From: Isoetes taiwanensis
Lineage: Eukaryota > Streptophyta > Lycopodiopsida > Isoetales > Isoetaceae
Length of the DNA stretch: 64,000 nt
Assembly: GCA_021234155.1 (NCBI GenBank)
Contig: JAJEKV010000030.1
Span: forward strand, 15,986,003 to 16,050,002
Direction: 5' to 3'
The notes under the pieces are model-generated. The model was not told where the DNA came from. It did not search any database and saw nothing but the letters and a program-made list of their open reading frames with translations. This document shows positions 1 to 12,182 of the stretch, piece by piece (the stretch's first letter is position 1; each line of letters starts with the position of its first letter). The position numbers and the translations under genes were made by a program.

Positions 1-1320
1 TTCGCCAGATTGTCAAGGCGATCTTTCGGGCGCCAGAGCTCCAATCGACGAACCAAAAATGATGGCCCGCATTAAAGCGCATCGCATGAAGCCTAGCCAA
101 GCGATCCTCCACGCCAGCGGCCCGCCTTTTCATAGGATTCTTCGGGAACGCTTTCTCCACGCCGACGGATCTTCGCCGAAATGAGGAATCGTGGTCGGAC
201 AGAGCCACCATACAGAGATCTTGGAGGACGATCGCCGACGTCATGAGCGAGATCCTCAATGAAATTGAACGGGCAGGAGGCGTAGCGGGCAAAGCGCCAG
301 GAGCAACACCGGGGACGCCAACCCAGGGGAGGAGCAGAGGGAACAGTGAACCCACCCATAGGCCAAGAACAACCCCAGATGAGATCCACCCGCAGGAGGA
401 GTGTGTAGGAGAGGAGCAGTCACGGAACTCACCCCCGAGGAAGAGGCCGACCTAGCACGCCGGGGCCCACAAGTACGAAGTCAAAGAGCCACGGGAGCAG
501 ATCAAAGGATCAGAAGACGCCGCATGGGACCCAAGAAGAGGAGGGCCAAGGCCATCAAGGCAGGGGTGCAAGAGGAAGCCGGTGAAGGTTGGGAAGAGAG
601 CCGAAGGTCCGGTCATCAACGAGCCGCCGGGAGGGGAGACCCCGCCACCACCGACGACATTCGACCAAGACTACGCGTCGGGCGCAGACGGGCAAGCTCT
701 TCAAAGCCCCGGCCAGAGAGGAAGAGGTACACGAAAGCGCACGCCCAAGAGCAGAGGAGGCCGGGCAGGTGGCTAAGCCCCCACCATTTCCCGACGGGAT
801 AGGGTCAAGGCCCCACGGCCGCAGGGAAGCTTCTATGTGATAGACCCTTAAAGGTCTATGAGAAGAGAATGAGGGAGCACAACGATATATGGCTAAGTGG
901 GAGGCCTACAACACCTATTACCAGGAGCACCGGGTGAGAACGATTGAAGGAGGGCACCGACTAAGAGCCGACACTAAAGCCCCTCCACCAAAACCCAAGG
1001 CCCCACGAAAGCACCCGGGAAGAAAGCGAGCAAGAAGAAACAGAGGAAGACGGGGCACTCAAGGAGATCCGCCACTTCTTAAAAAGTTACTGGACTCGAT
1101 TCCCAAGGCGCCGTTCCGGGTCCGCGAAGTCATTCAAGAATACAACACGGACATGCGCTGCGATGCATTTAGATGTTGTGTTTGCAAGAGGCGGCGAAGC
1201 CCACTTGGTGAAACATTTTGAAGATTCAACGGCCGCGCACAAAGGCACGCGAAGAGGGTTACCCTCATGAGGCAGGATATGTATCTTGCCGGACACATCA
1301 AGGAGAACGCCTTGAACCTT
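1..1320 (+). other. GC-rich decayed region with basic open frames
   Basis: This stretch is clearly more GC-rich than most of the window. It has overlapping open frames rich in Arg, Lys, Pro and Gly on the plus strand (243-455, 401-802, 889-1221). None matches a family I recognise. The composition resembles the nucleic-acid-binding part of a retrotransposon gag, and the base composition matches the adjacent chromovirus, so it is probably more of that element or an older nested one. I see no clean start, no zinc knuckle and no conserved domain, and several frames are open at once, as expected from GC-rich sequence. It should not be counted as a gene. Confidence 0.35.
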
Positions 1321-1458
1321 GTAAATGATCAGAAAATTTTGTTAATATAAAGAAAATTTTGCGTAAATAAAGTGTCCAAACCAGTTTAGATAGGTCAAGA
1401 TATCGATCCCTAGCCTTCGTTTTAATTAAATTGGAGTTTGGAGCAAAACTGAGACGAT

Positions 1459-1724
1459 GTCTCACACGTCGCGCCAGGACAGGTTTCTACATTTTAGAAA
1501 TCGGGCTGGGCGCAACGTGTGAGACCATGCCCAAAAATGCCCAAAACAGCTCCAAATCGACCAAGTAAGGGGTCAATTCTGCCTAACTCGATGAGTTTAG
1601 TAGAATTACAGCCTTAGATCACCTAAATTGAGTAATCCTAGCCCAATTAGGACCCATGTCTCACACGTCGCGCCAGGAGAGATTTCTACATTTTAGAAAT
1701 CGTGCTGGGCGCAACGTATGAGAC
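1459..1724. repeat. Direct repeat of a 67-bp hairpin unit (two copies)
   Basis: Two copies, 1459-1525 and 1658-1724, lie about 199 bp apart. Each begins GTCTCACACGTCGCGCC and ends GGGCGCAACGT(G/A)TGAGAC, so its ends are inverted repeats of each other. In the middle TTTCTA and TAGAAAT form a second short inverted repeat. Each copy can fold into a long stem. Both sit upstream of a TATA-like sequence at 1901, which suggests retrotransposon promoter or U3-like DNA. Confidence 0.7.
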
Positions 1725-1900
1725 CCCGTACCATGTCATCACCAAATGATCTCCAAATTGCACAATAGGTTCAGTAGCTTTCCTTAGCATGCTCAAACTC
1801 TAGAAATAGTCTTCAAACTTGCAATTGCATCCCTTAATAGATCAGAATCACCTAATCTCAGTAAAATCTAGGTCATCCAAAAATTAGGGTTTTCCCCTTT

Positions 1901-1910
1901 CTATAAATAA
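1901..1910 (+). promoter_or_regulatory. TATA-box-like element
   Basis: CTATAAATAA lies about 120 bp upstream of an ATG at 2024 that opens a short chromovirus-like frame (MATADFMVQP...). The position and context suit a retrotransposon promoter. No transcript evidence is available. Confidence 0.4.
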
Positions 1911-2023
1911 GTCCCCCATTTCTCAAGTGGCACCCTGCAAATCCGCTCCCCACTGCTTAGGCGATCTTTCAGCTCCCTGAGGGGCTTCTGCATCCGTTTG
2001 ATACTCCCTTCCTTGCTAGATCA

Positions 2024-5000
2024 ATGGCTACTGCTGATTTCATGGTACAGCCAAAGGCCCATAAAGCATCGGGTGCGGATGTCAATGACATCTTCCAAGT
2101 CTTTGTGAAAGAAATCGACATCCGTCGGCCTGAACGCAACCCCAAAGATATAGGCAGGTGCTAGCAGAATTTCAGGCTAGGGTAGGACCCTCCCTTGTTC
2201 AAGTCCCCCTTGCATAGGATATTTTCTTTCCCCGCCCATCCCTTCAAGCGGCCTTTGGCGATGTCCCCAACATCGCCAAGTACTTTGACTAATAAGGCGC
2301 AGAGGCTACCTGATTACATGGTCCCGATACCAACAGGACCAAGTACTTCTCGCATACCCAGCCTCTAGCCATCTTCTTATCCCACCGCCCGAGAACCCGA
2401 TGGGGGCAACCTCTATCCCTCCGATGGAGGTAGACCCCATAGCTGAGCAGCGAGTATGAAGGGCAAATGTCACGTAAAGATCAACAAGAACAAGAAGCAA
2501 GAGAGGATGAAGAAGAGTCGGACGACGAAGGATACACTGAGCTCGACTCGGACGAAGAACGGGGCCAAGGAGAGGGGTGAGCTGATCAACTTCGAAAGCG
2601 TAGCCAGGCATCAGAGTTGCTCCCCACTTGGGCCAGGCATCACAAGCCTAGCCCCTATCATCATCGACTGAGAGGAGTATCTACCTCAGCACATCCGTAA
2701 CTCCCCAATGTAGGGAGAGGGAGCTCAAAGTTGGACCTAACTGCTCCACCCACCAAGTAGATCAGGCTCGGACGACTTCATCGTCCGGGAGCATCAGACT
2801 TCCCGGCCCAAGTGAGGGAGTCCGACACCCTACGTGGGAGATGACCTCCCGACATCCGTGCCTACAAAGCACATCGTGCAATTGATGGAAGAGCGGGGAG
2901 CTGCCAACAGAGGAGGAGTTCCTCGCCCTCCAAGAGCGTGATGGGAACCGCGGGAAGACCACGAGTATCCTAATGCCGGGTCCTTCAATATCACCCTTGC
3001 CAAAAGGAGAAGGAATCGACCCGTGAGGCTCGACCGCACAATTGAAGACTACAGGAGCTCAATCAAGTAGAGGTCGAATTCAGTACGCCGGGCGCACGTA
3101 ACCGAGGCCAAACAAGTTTTGAGAAGCTTCGGGCGACACACAATGACAGTCGCCAGTACTACTTACCATCGCCGATGGATGGGGAGAATAGCGGTAATTC
3201 ACCGCAGTTCAGTCCCAGAGGCTAAGAAGAAGGAGTGTTTATGCTGATTGCACTCGGGCTTCTCGGCAGCATGCTCGAATAGCAAAGAATGTCGACTATG
3301 CCGTTTTAGTCAAGAGGGCAATGGCACTTGACCTCTTCGACTTCGCCATCCCCCACCGACGCCGTGGGAGATTAATGGATCGCGCCCTTACATCCTAACC
3401 CTTGGGGTAGAAGACCTGGTGAGAGCCATCCAAGGAGGCTCGCCAAAGAAGCATCATCGGGAACTTGGGTCACCTTAGGGACGCCCAAGTTAAGAAGTTT
3501 CTTGAAGACAACCCGTCTTACCGGGCGATTTCAAGACTAGTTAGACTCTTGATCCCTGAGACTTTTTGTACCTAAAATATTATATGATATATAAATACAA
3601 TTCTTTGCACTTTAAATGATTTATTGATGTGTGTTGCCCCACAATTATACCAACAAACATAAACAATGCAAGAGAACAAATGGAACTAACCATATAGCCA
3701 TTAATCACTTGTGGATGCAGCTAGAGGGCTAAAGCCAGGGAACGCGACAAACCGCGAGACCTTATAGAAGAGCAAACCCCGCTGCGGACCACCCCGCAAG
3801 GAACCTATTTGAAGATAGGGGAACCCATGACCCCAGAAAGGTGAGATAGCCTGTGATAAGGACGGATCGAGGAGCGGATAAAGGCATTGTCAGGTGCAAG
3901 CTGTGAGTAGGTTCGGTGGGCAATGCTCGGTTGCGCAAGCATCAGCTCGGAGGGAAGGAAGGGACAAGAAGAGGAGCAAGAGAAGGAGATCCCCAACCGA
4001 ATCTTCCCGACTCAAGTTCGCACTGTTTCCACTCGAGGAAGAGGAAGAGCGTGCTCGGGAACCAACAAGAGGGAAGGCAGAGGAACACCCCGCAGGGGAC
4101 GACAAAGAGATACCGGGGCCTCCGACCAATGTAAGAAGGTAGATTCCGTGACGGGCAATGTATGGAAGGCCCGGAATCGAACATTCTCGGGGAGAACAGT
4201 GGTCGCTTGGAGCCAGAAGAGGCATGGCTGGACTAAATGAGCGAAAGTACTGAAATGCTTATGGTATGAAGGATAAGGACAAAGGCAGAGTTGCAACAGC
4301 CAACTTGAAAGGAGCCGCCGGATTTGGTGGAAGGGGTATGCAAAGGCACACGGCTTAAGCAGGGGATGCTTGTAAGTTCGAAAGTTTGCTAAAGCCTTCA
4401 AAGCCATTACGCTCCAAGGGAACATAAGTCCAAAGATGATGCAAAATAGCTTACACTGAGGTTGCAAGCAAGGCAACAAATCAGGGCCAGAAATATACAG
4501 AGGAATTCATGAGGCTAAGGTCAGATATGTGTGCGAAGTTGGGAGAGAAGCATGCAAAGAGAAAGCTATATCGAGGGGGCTGAATGAGGAGATCCATAAG
4601 TTTGTGAGAGCAATAAATCCTAGGACGGTATCAAAAGCGTAATCCAAGGCTATAAGCTTGCAGGGTCAGGACCTCGTAATAGCGGGCACAAGCGGCCAAA
4701 GATTCTCAGGAGAAAGGCAAGGCGACAGGGAAGCTATAGCCCTAGGGCAGCCACCCCAGTCCGGCTAGAACACAATATGGTGGGAACCAGGGGAAGCAAA
4801 GTATATAGGAGAAGAAGCAGTGTCCTTCAAGGACAAGGTGAGAGGTCAAACTACTCCAAAGCAAAGGCAATCCTTTTTGCAAGCAATGCCCAAGGAAAAG
4901 AGAGGGGAGTGCATAGAAAAGCAGCTGTGCTTCGTGTGCTTCCAGGGGGCCTGGAGACAGCAAACCGCCCCTACGCCATGAGTGCAGCTCTCTAGCGGAG
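2024..5000 (+). pseudogene. Chromovirus gag region, multiply frameshifted
   Basis: Gag forms the particle that packages element RNA. A possible start is the ATG at 2024. The convincing part is 4500-4990. There a frame gives FMRLRSDMCAKLGEK and, after shifts, segments like LNEEIHKFVRAINPRTVS, which match the conserved retrotransposon gag core (long helices followed by a Leu-rich binding region). Near 4925-4985 a Cys-rich piece LCFVCFQ with a shifted downstream part looks like a damaged CCHC zinc knuckle. Frames change every 100-200 bases. The segment 2300-4200 gives only short uninformative frames, so its assignment to gag rests on position. Confidence 0.55.
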
Positions 5001-5129
5001 TTGGGAGATTGGGAAGCCTGCCGGACGGACGGCGGCGAAGAAGCCCGCGACTATATTCGTGGTGAGTGTCATATCTTTGCCGCACAATAGATCAGAGCAA
5101 GCAAGAGAGCCAAGATAAGGTAATTTCCC

Positions 5130-5470
5130 AAGAGGGAAGGCTAAAGCTAAGTCATTCATAGTCTTGATAGACTCAGAAGTAGCCATAACTTTGCATCCCC
5201 TGAATGGTTCGGGATGTTGAAGTTGAAGCCGCTAAAGTCAAAGCCAAGACCCGTTGTTCTAGCAAGTGGTGCAAAGAAGGCGCACGCATGGGCAAGAGAA
5301 TTAACTTCGACATCGACTTGCCGTGGGGATTAATATCCGATGGGAGCGGTAATGGGCATTGGAAAGTATGACTTGATCATAGGAATGGAGTACCTTGGGC
5401 AGGGCCATTATCAAATGGAAAGTTTTTAAGGTGACCTTCCCAACGCCCGACGGCAAGATCATTGAGATAA
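5130..5470 (+). pseudogene. Chromovirus aspartic protease remnant
   Basis: Retroviral-type aspartic protease that matures the polyprotein. Near 5140-5185 a frame gives SFIVLIDSEVA, matching the active-site region normally ending in DSG; here the third position is Glu. Near 5365-5395 a frame gives KYDLIIGMEYL, the conserved ILGMDWL-type segment near the protease C terminus. The two motifs are in different frames, so the domain is broken. It lies between gag and RT as expected. Confidence 0.6.
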
Positions 5471-5834
5471 TGTAACGAAGTTGTTCCCATCATGCGGTGC
5501 ATGTCTTCTAAACGGTGCTCAAGTGCATCAAGAGTGAGCAAGTGGCATACATCTTCAAGCTTGAGATTAGTGAGCCGAAATCGAAGGAAGGAAGCAAGGA
5601 AGACAACGCGCCAAAGAAGTTGCCGGGCAAGTATCTCAGCCTAATCACGGAGTTCCATGATCTCTTTCCGTGATGAGATCAAGCAGCTCCCTCCTTATAG
5701 GGGAGTCGAAAAGCAGATAGCACTCGAACCAGAACAAAGCCAACAAGCAAGGCTCCATATAGAATGACAACACAGAGTTGCCTGAGCTGAAGAAGCGATT
5801 CAGTGTGAGCTGCCGACCTAGGTTTCATTAGACC

Positions 5835-6470
5835 TAGTGTCTCGCCGCTTGGAGCCCATTCTTTTTGTCAAGAAGAAGGATGGATCTTTGAGAATGTGCA
5901 TAGACTATAGACAGCTTGAATAAGCACACCATTAAGAACAAGTATGCGCTTCCAAGATCGGGACGACTTGATGGATCAGCTCCAAGGTGCAAAGATCTTC
6001 TCCAAAATCGACTTAAGGTCGAGGATATCATCGGATCGATAAAGGAAGAAGATATCCATAAGACCGCCTTAGAACGCGGGGTATGGGCATTATGAGTTCA
6101 CAAGAATGCCTTTCGCTTATCAAATGCCTTAACGCTCATGAGGCTCATGAACGATATCTTCGTGGGAGTTCCCCGACACCTTTGTGATTGTTTTCTTTGA
6201 CGACATTTTGGTGTATAGCAGATCCCTTGAAGAGCACGTACAACACTTGAGAAGAGTGCTAGAGAAGTTGAAGAGGCACCAGTTGTACGCCAAGTTGTCG
6301 AAGTGCCACTTCGCAACAGAAAAGGTGGAGTATCTAGGTCATGTGATCTCAGCAGAAGGCATCTCAACAGACCCCGCCAAGATTGAGGCCGCCATTCAAA
6401 GGGGCACCAAGAATGTGCATGAAGTCGGTTTCCTCGCCTAGCTAGTGGTACTACAGAAGTTAAGTAAGGA
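5835..6470 (+). pseudogene. Chromovirus reverse transcriptase domain, frameshifted
   Basis: The RT copies element RNA into cDNA. At about 5855-5920 a frame reads [20 protein letters not shown], the diagnostic Ty3/gypsy RT start. At 6184-6441 another open frame reads VIVFFDDILVYSRS, with the catalytic Asp pair, followed by HLRRVLEKLKRHQLYAKLSK, EYLGHVIS and GISTDPAKIEA, all conserved in order. Between them several single-base indels scramble the fingers/palm region. Residues that remain readable are close to consensus, so the breaks look recent or artefactual relative to the amount of substitution. Confidence 0.85.
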
Positions 6471-6497
6471 ACTTTGCTAAGATAGCAGCCCCAAGTA

Positions 6498-6990
6498 ATG
6501 CACCCGACGAGGGCAGAGAAGGTGAAAGATTGGGTAGAGCATTGGCACAAGAAAGCCCAAAAGGGGTTTGAATTGTTGAAGGAAGCTTTAACAACAGCCC
6601 CAGTCTTAACCCTGCCGGACCCGGAGAAAGATAAGCTGGTAGCAACAGATGCGAGTAAGATAGCTACAAAAAAGGCTTATGCAAGAAGAGCGGTGGTAGC
6701 ATATGATTCCAGGAAGATGAACGACGCCGAGACGCGCTACCCAACGCACGATCAAGAGTTGCTTGCGGTTGTCAGGGCATTAAGAATATGGAGGCATTAC
6801 CTCTTGGGAAGGAAGTTCCAATTGGATACCGACCATCAGAGCCTCCAATATGTATTCACGCAACCACACCTTAACTGGAGGCAGCCGGAGATGGATGGAG
6901 TTCCTCAAGAATATGACTTTCATATAGTCTACAAGCCGGGAAGCTCAATGTGGTAGCAGGAGCGCTTTCAAGGCATCCCCCGACAACTAG
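6498..6990 (+). pseudogene. Chromovirus RNase H domain
   Basis: Degrades the RNA strand during reverse transcription. The open frame 6498-6956 reads FELLKEALTTAPVLTLPDP, then LVATDAS (first catalytic Asp), AVVAYDSRKMNDAETRYPTH, DQELLAVVRALRIWRHYLLG and LDTDHQSLQYVFTQP. These are the standard conserved blocks in order. The frame stops at 6954 just before the expected linker to integrase. It is the best preserved domain of this element. Confidence 0.85.
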
Positions 6991-7179
6991 AGTGCATTGT
7001 AATGCAATTTCGACGCCTCCAACGACTTTGGTAAAAGGATTGAAGAGTCTTTGCCAACGGATGTGGATTTCAGTGGAAGTATGGGCAAGCCTTCAAGGAG
7101 GCCAGAACAGATAAAGAGGGGAGGCCTTCAAGCATTATAAGAAGGAAGGCAACCCGTTATACCATAAGAACAAGTTGTG

Positions 7180-7880
7180 CGCATTCAATCATCAGGTGTA
7201 AGGAAGTTGATCCTCCATGACACGACAACAGCCCAATAGCTGGCCATGCGGGATTCATGAAAACATATTTCAAAGCGCGCAAAGCAGCTATTATTGGCCG
7301 TGAATGAAGAAGCAAATAGCTCGCTACATCAAGGAATGTCACTATGCCACCGCACGGGCGAGCGACCAATTCCGGGGCATTAGAGCCATTAGCGGTGCCA
7401 AACGCTAAGTGGGAGGTAATCAGCATGGATTTCATCACGTGACTCCCAAGGACGCTGAGAGGCAAGGATGCCTTAATGGTAGTGGTCGACAAGTTGTCGA
7501 AGATGGCACATTTTGTGCCTTGCGTAAACCACAGATCTGACCATGGATACAAAGAAAGCTCTTCACCAAAGAGATCTTCAGGCTTCATGGCATGCCAAGG
7601 GAGATCATCTCCATTGGGGATCCAAGTTCATGAGTGCCTTTGGCAAGACCTTTATGACGATCCGCACGGCTATCCATGAGCCCAAGATATCATCCTCAGA
7701 CGGAGCGGACCAACAGATTTTAGAGGACATGCTACTTAAACTATGTCCGAATAAGCAAAGTATGTGGGAAGAACTTATTCACTTGGTGGAGTTTGCATAC
7801 AATAGCACCAAGCAGGAATCTTCCCAAATGTCGCCGTTTATGATCAATTACGGCTATCGCTGCCTAACTCCGCATTAATT
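7180..7880 (+). pseudogene. Chromovirus integrase core, frameshifted
   Basis: Integrase inserts the cDNA into the genome. Shifted frames at 7195-7360 give pieces of the N-terminal zinc-binding domain (LILHDTTT, AGHAGFMKTYF, ARYIKECHYA). At 7420-7535 pieces of the catalytic core follow: [19 protein letters not shown] and [16 protein letters not shown]. The frame 7543-7878 continues with [33 protein letters not shown] and EFAYNSTKQESSQMSPFMIN. The motif before GSKF that should hold the second catalytic Asp is damaged. Order and spacing agree with the family. Confidence 0.8.
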
Positions 7881-8009
7881 TGGCACAACCCCGTGTCGAA
7901 AGTGGAAGTTTCAGTAGCAGCAGATGTTGGCCGATATATGCAGCAAGCCTTGTAGAGGAAGTTCGTGGCTATCCGCTAGCAGCAAGAAGTCATCAAAAGA
8001 GCATCGCCG

Positions 8010-8440
8010 ACAAGCTAATCGAACAAAGAAGAGAGTTCAAAGTTGGAGATGATGTTTGGCTCAAGATTAAGGTGAAGCAGCCGGCTCGGGATCGGGCAAT
8101 TGCAAGAAGCTTGCTCCAAGGTGGGCTGGACCTTTCGAATAGTCGAGAAACTAGGCAATCAAGCCTACAAGCTAGACTTGCCAAAGACACCTAAAGATTC
8201 ATAAGGTCTTCCACGTGAGTTTTGTGAAGAGGCATACCCCAAATCCGCACGGTCTTGATTCGCCAACGCCTGTTGGAAATGACGGAGGAACACCTGGAAA
8301 TAGTTCCTCGAATTGATTCTTGATAAAGCTTTCAAGAAAACGAGGAGATCAGAATTCCTCAAGATTTGGTCAAGTGGAAACACTTACCGGTGGAAGACGC
8401 CACGCGGGTACTTAAGAAAGATTTAGTAAAGCGCACTCCA
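8010..8440 (+). pseudogene. Integrase C-terminus with chromodomain
   Basis: After integrase a frame reads EFKVGDDVWLKIK, and shifted frames give the GPY/F-type segment ending LGNQAYKLDLPKTPKIHKVFH. Further on, 8295-8400, frames give LEIVPR and then QDLVKWKHLPVEDAT, which matches the end of a chromodomain (consensus LVKWKGxPxEDATWE). Chromodomains at this position define chromoviruses and are thought to direct integration to particular chromatin. The domain is split by frameshifts and a stop. Confidence 0.7.
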
Positions 8441-9353
8441 CGGTTCATGGAGCAATGGGGACGGCAAGGTCATCTCCCAAGAAATCGCTCGTGCATGTCG
8501 ATTTGTGTAGGTTAATGCTTGTATAGTTAAGATTAATCCACGATGCCACCCCACGCTTAGTATGGGTCGCATGCGTTGTCACCGATGATGGGACCACTAC
8601 GGTGATCTCTAGGGCGTGGTGTAATGTCAATGTAGGCATGACCGCGTTCCGCTTTGGGCGAAAGTGGAAGGTAGATTAGAAAGTCTACTGGCCCCACTGA
8701 AGTAGACCACCTCGAGAAAAGGAGGTCATTGAGGAATGCATTCATAGGAAAAGCACCTTTAGCCCCATATATGCTTTGATAGGAGGAATCTATCCTTCGC
8801 GCCCCCCACGCGAGAAGGATATCCTCCACGCTGGGCAACTAGAGGTCTAGGCATGAGCGCATATAGGCATGTAGGTTGCCTCCGCCGCCATAATGGAAGA
8901 TTCACCCTCTTCCTATGGGAGATTAGCCATGCATCCATGTAGATAGGTGGGTGGTCACCATATAACCAAAAATTTTAATTAATAATTAAATGGTACTAAC
9001 GTAGTGTCGAATCAGCAGGCCGAGAGCGCTCCGGAGGGCAAGGAGGTCGAAGTTTTTAAGACTTGCAACACAAATTTTGTTGGAATGTGTTGCAAGGAAT
9101 CAAGGGTACCTCGAACGTAATTTTAAATTTTGATAAACTTAATAGTAATGTTAAGGGAATGTTGGAATAATCTGTTAGTAATGTTGTGAATTGATAAGTT
9201 ATTTTATAATATAATAATGTGATAAAAGTATTACCTTAAGGTAATCGTAATAAATGTGTAAGTATTTTAGTAGTATATTATGCATCGTTGATTGCAAAAG
9301 TTAGGAAGATTCCAAGGTGGGAGAACCACCATGCCGCTGGACAAACATCATTT

Positions 9354-9367
9354 CAAGGTGGGGAGAA
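9354..9367 (+). promoter_or_regulatory. Polypurine tract of the chromovirus
   Basis: CAAGGTGGGGAGAA directly abuts the LTR start TGTGACG. This is the usual Ty3/gypsy plus-strand primer. A second copy-like stretch, CCAAGGTGGGAGAA, lies about 40 bp upstream (9312-9325). Confidence 0.75.
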
Positions 9368-11074
9368 TGTGACGCCCGCAACGCGATACGCCCCCGGGAC
9401 GATATTTATCGCCACGCCACGCCGCATTAACCCCACCCATTGACGTGTATGCCAACGTAGAGCCAAGTGGGTAGCCCTAGGGGGCAACTTGCTAAGAACA
9501 TGCATTAGTATTAATGTGCACATTTTCCAATGTACACATTAATGTGGGCACACATTTCCATGTGGCCACTTGATGCCAAGTGGGCCATACCCATAGGAGC
9601 AATTAATGTGCACATTTTCCAATGTACACATTCATTAATGTGCACACATTTCCATGTGAGCACATTTGGGTGCACACATTTCCATGTGGGCACATTTGGC
9701 CACCTAGCCCTTAAAGGCAAGTGGGCCCATTACCAATTATCCCACATGCCAAAAGGGGATAATTGGAAACCCTAGCCACCCCCTTGTCTATATAGGGTTG
9801 GAAACCCTAACTAACCTAATTTTCGATTTTAGGGCTTCATCCTCGCTTTTGGCCGCCTCACAAACTAAAACCGCATCCTGCATCTCGACCGGGAGAATTG
9901 CAACCTTAGTTTCTCTAGATTCGAGCTGCCTCGCCAGGATGGTCGAGCTCAGTCAGGAGGAGCCCCTCAGGATCAGGTATTTGGCCAATTAGATAGTCTA
10001 AAACCCTATTTTAGGCATTGAATCAAGAGGGTTTAGCCTATTAGATTGCCCATAGCAGCCTTCTAGAACTCTAGATAAGGTGATTCTAACTAAAGAACCT
10101 AACTCTATGATATAGATTAGATCTTGTTCTTTAGTTCTTCCGTGGATGTATATGGATGATGTATCTCTGTGAACTCCTTGTATTGGGAAGGGGGTAGAGA
10201 CCTAAAGCTTTGTAGTTGATGCTCCTAGAGTAGCCTCTCTAGCACATCGTAGATGCGCTACCGGCACAAGAGCCACACCGGTTGTGGGTGAAGGGGCCGA
10301 CCGGGCTTATAAGGAGGTTCATGTTCGATTCTTGAACGACCCCTCGGGTGTGTAAAGACCGCCGGGGTCACCGTGACTAGGTCTAATGGCTTTGCCACAA
10401 GCGTGTGGGCAAGGCATGGGCTCGACACTCGTGAGGTGGTGAATATGACCTTCCATTGAGTTCAAGTCAATACGGGCAAAGGGCCCTCTAGTCACCTTGA
10501 GTCAAGATTGTAGATCTCTCGGAGGGAGACATCCCTACCGCCCCATCGAATCGGGAGATGTAACCCGTGATATAGCCCCCTTGGCTATGCATCCCGGCGG
10601 GCTACAATGTGTCCCAACACTTTTCAACCTACTCGCAAAGTGTGCACAGGAGGGGCGGATGGAGTGGACAACCCTAGGCCATGTTCTCATGCCGCCCAAA
10701 TCCATTGCCATGAATTCTCGGCCGCAATGAACTCGAGACCCAAGCTTGTCAGCCCATCCCGTGGTAATGCGAGCCTTGGGTAGGATTCCCTATGTGATGT
10801 GCCGATCTTCGCCTATGCAGATATGTGGAGGACCATCCTTCGCGGATGGTCATATGATGTTGATGTATGTGCTAATCGACATGTATGTTTACGCTCGCGC
10901 AGCCTAGGTAGGCCCCGAGGGAGACGGGGCAATGACCCTTCCACTCTTCCCACCGGAACCCGCCACGGTTGCAAAGGTCATGTGGAGGGCCCCAGATTAG
11001 CATGGAGCTGGTATGGGGGATGAACTCCTGTTTGTATACGGTGAGGGCACCGTATGCGAGTAGGGGACGTCACA
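9368..11074 (+). mobile_element. 3' LTR of the chromovirus
   Basis: A 1707-bp LTR bounded by TGTGACG and CGTCACA, so the termini are inverted repeats. It follows a polypurine tract. The upstream part has an array of palindromic GTGCACAC/ACATTTCCATGT modules (9511-9700). A TATA-like CTATATAGG is at 9788, followed by the likely R-U5 region. A segment near 10640-10675 (starting AAGTGTGCACAGGAGGGGCG) is nearly identical to one at 34879 in the second LTR element. The right flank starts GATCC; without the 5' end the target duplication cannot be checked. Confidence 0.8.
9511..9700. repeat. Palindromic tandem array in the LTR U3
   Basis: Several copies of two related modules, TGTGCACATTTTCCAATGTA and GCACACATTTCCATGTG, alternate here. 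The modules are partly self-complementary. An array upstream of the TATA box is typical of enhancer-like repeats in LTR U3 regions. The open frames on both strands here are by-products of the repeat. Confidence 0.7.
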
Positions 11075-11691
<617 letters not shown>

Positions 11692-12068
11692 GTTTATTAA
11701 CGTCATGGGAGCCCGTAGGCTATGGAACAAAAACCATATCCAGTACATTCAGAATATATTGTAAGAGAAACATTACTCAAAACATTAGTGATTCTCGGAG
11801 ATAATTCTCGGAGAAAGTCACCGGTTTCTTGTTTTTTCTGATCCAAGTATCTCAGGGTGTTGCACATCGATTGGATTTCCAAGGGGTACGAACCACTGTC
11901 ATATAGCAGAAGCTCATATGGGACTGCCCTTTTTATCTTCCAAGCCATATGTAGCCACGTTTTCTGTATTGTCTCGATCTCTTGCGTTTTAGATCTACAT
12001 AGCGATGGTCCCCAAAGAACAACAAAGAAAAAGGATGGCAGCAGCTTCGTCTCGAACTCCATTATCAC
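11692..12068 (-). pseudogene. LINE ORF2 C-terminal fragment with (TTG)n tail
   Basis: On the minus strand an open frame (12068-11703) contains LWGPSLCRSKTQEIETIQK and then GSYPLEIQSMCNTLRYL. This aligns with the LINE at 53428-57498, whose ORF2 has IWGPDISNRLWNQLEAIQK and GLFPLELEGLYQSINFY at the same spacing. The frame ends in a 3' segment, CCATAGCC...GGGCTCCCATGACGTTAAT, that also resembles the 3' end of that LINE, followed by (TTG)n. It is a 5'-truncated insertion of a related LINE. No RT catalytic motif is present. Confidence 0.75.
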
Positions 12069-12119
12069 GATTTTTGCAGTAAGCTGAAAGCCAGGGCTGC
12101 GGATTTTGGTTCCAGCTCC

Positions 12120-12182
12120 ATATCCTGCAATAGAATAGGTTTATTTAAAATAGAATAGAATAGAATAGGTTTATTTAAAAGC
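12120..12182 (-). repeat. Retroposon-like tail, duplicated AGAAT/TTTATTTAA unit
   Basis: ATAGGTTTATTTAAAA occurs twice, separated by (AGAAT)n. Read on the minus strand this is GGCTTTTAAATAAACCTA followed by (TTCTA)n, resembling the microsatellite-tailed LINE 3' ends elsewhere in the window. Confidence 0.4.

Larger units (their letters stand above)
2024..11074 (+). mobile_element. Ty3/gypsy chromovirus, decayed, with 3' LTR
   Basis: The order gag, protease, reverse transcriptase, RNase H, integrase, chromodomain, polypurine tract, LTR can be read on the plus strand. It shows Ty3/gypsy architecture, and the C-terminal chromodomain places it among chromoviruses. The frame is broken many times by small indels and stops, so no complete polyprotein remains. 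The 3' LTR begins TGTGACG and ends CGTCACA. The 5' LTR was not found in the window, so the 5' boundary is uncertain; 2024 is only the first plausible gag start. LTR blocks at 34.4-35.3 kb and 16.1-16.4 kb belong to the same wider family. Confidence 0.85.

Noticed and set aside
4012-4479. 155-codon minus-strand frame
   Set aside because: Lies opposite gag-like sequence, with no domain; several frames are open because of base composition.
7157-7588. 143-codon minus-strand frame
   Set aside because: Antisense to the chromovirus integrase; the plus strand carries recognisable motifs.
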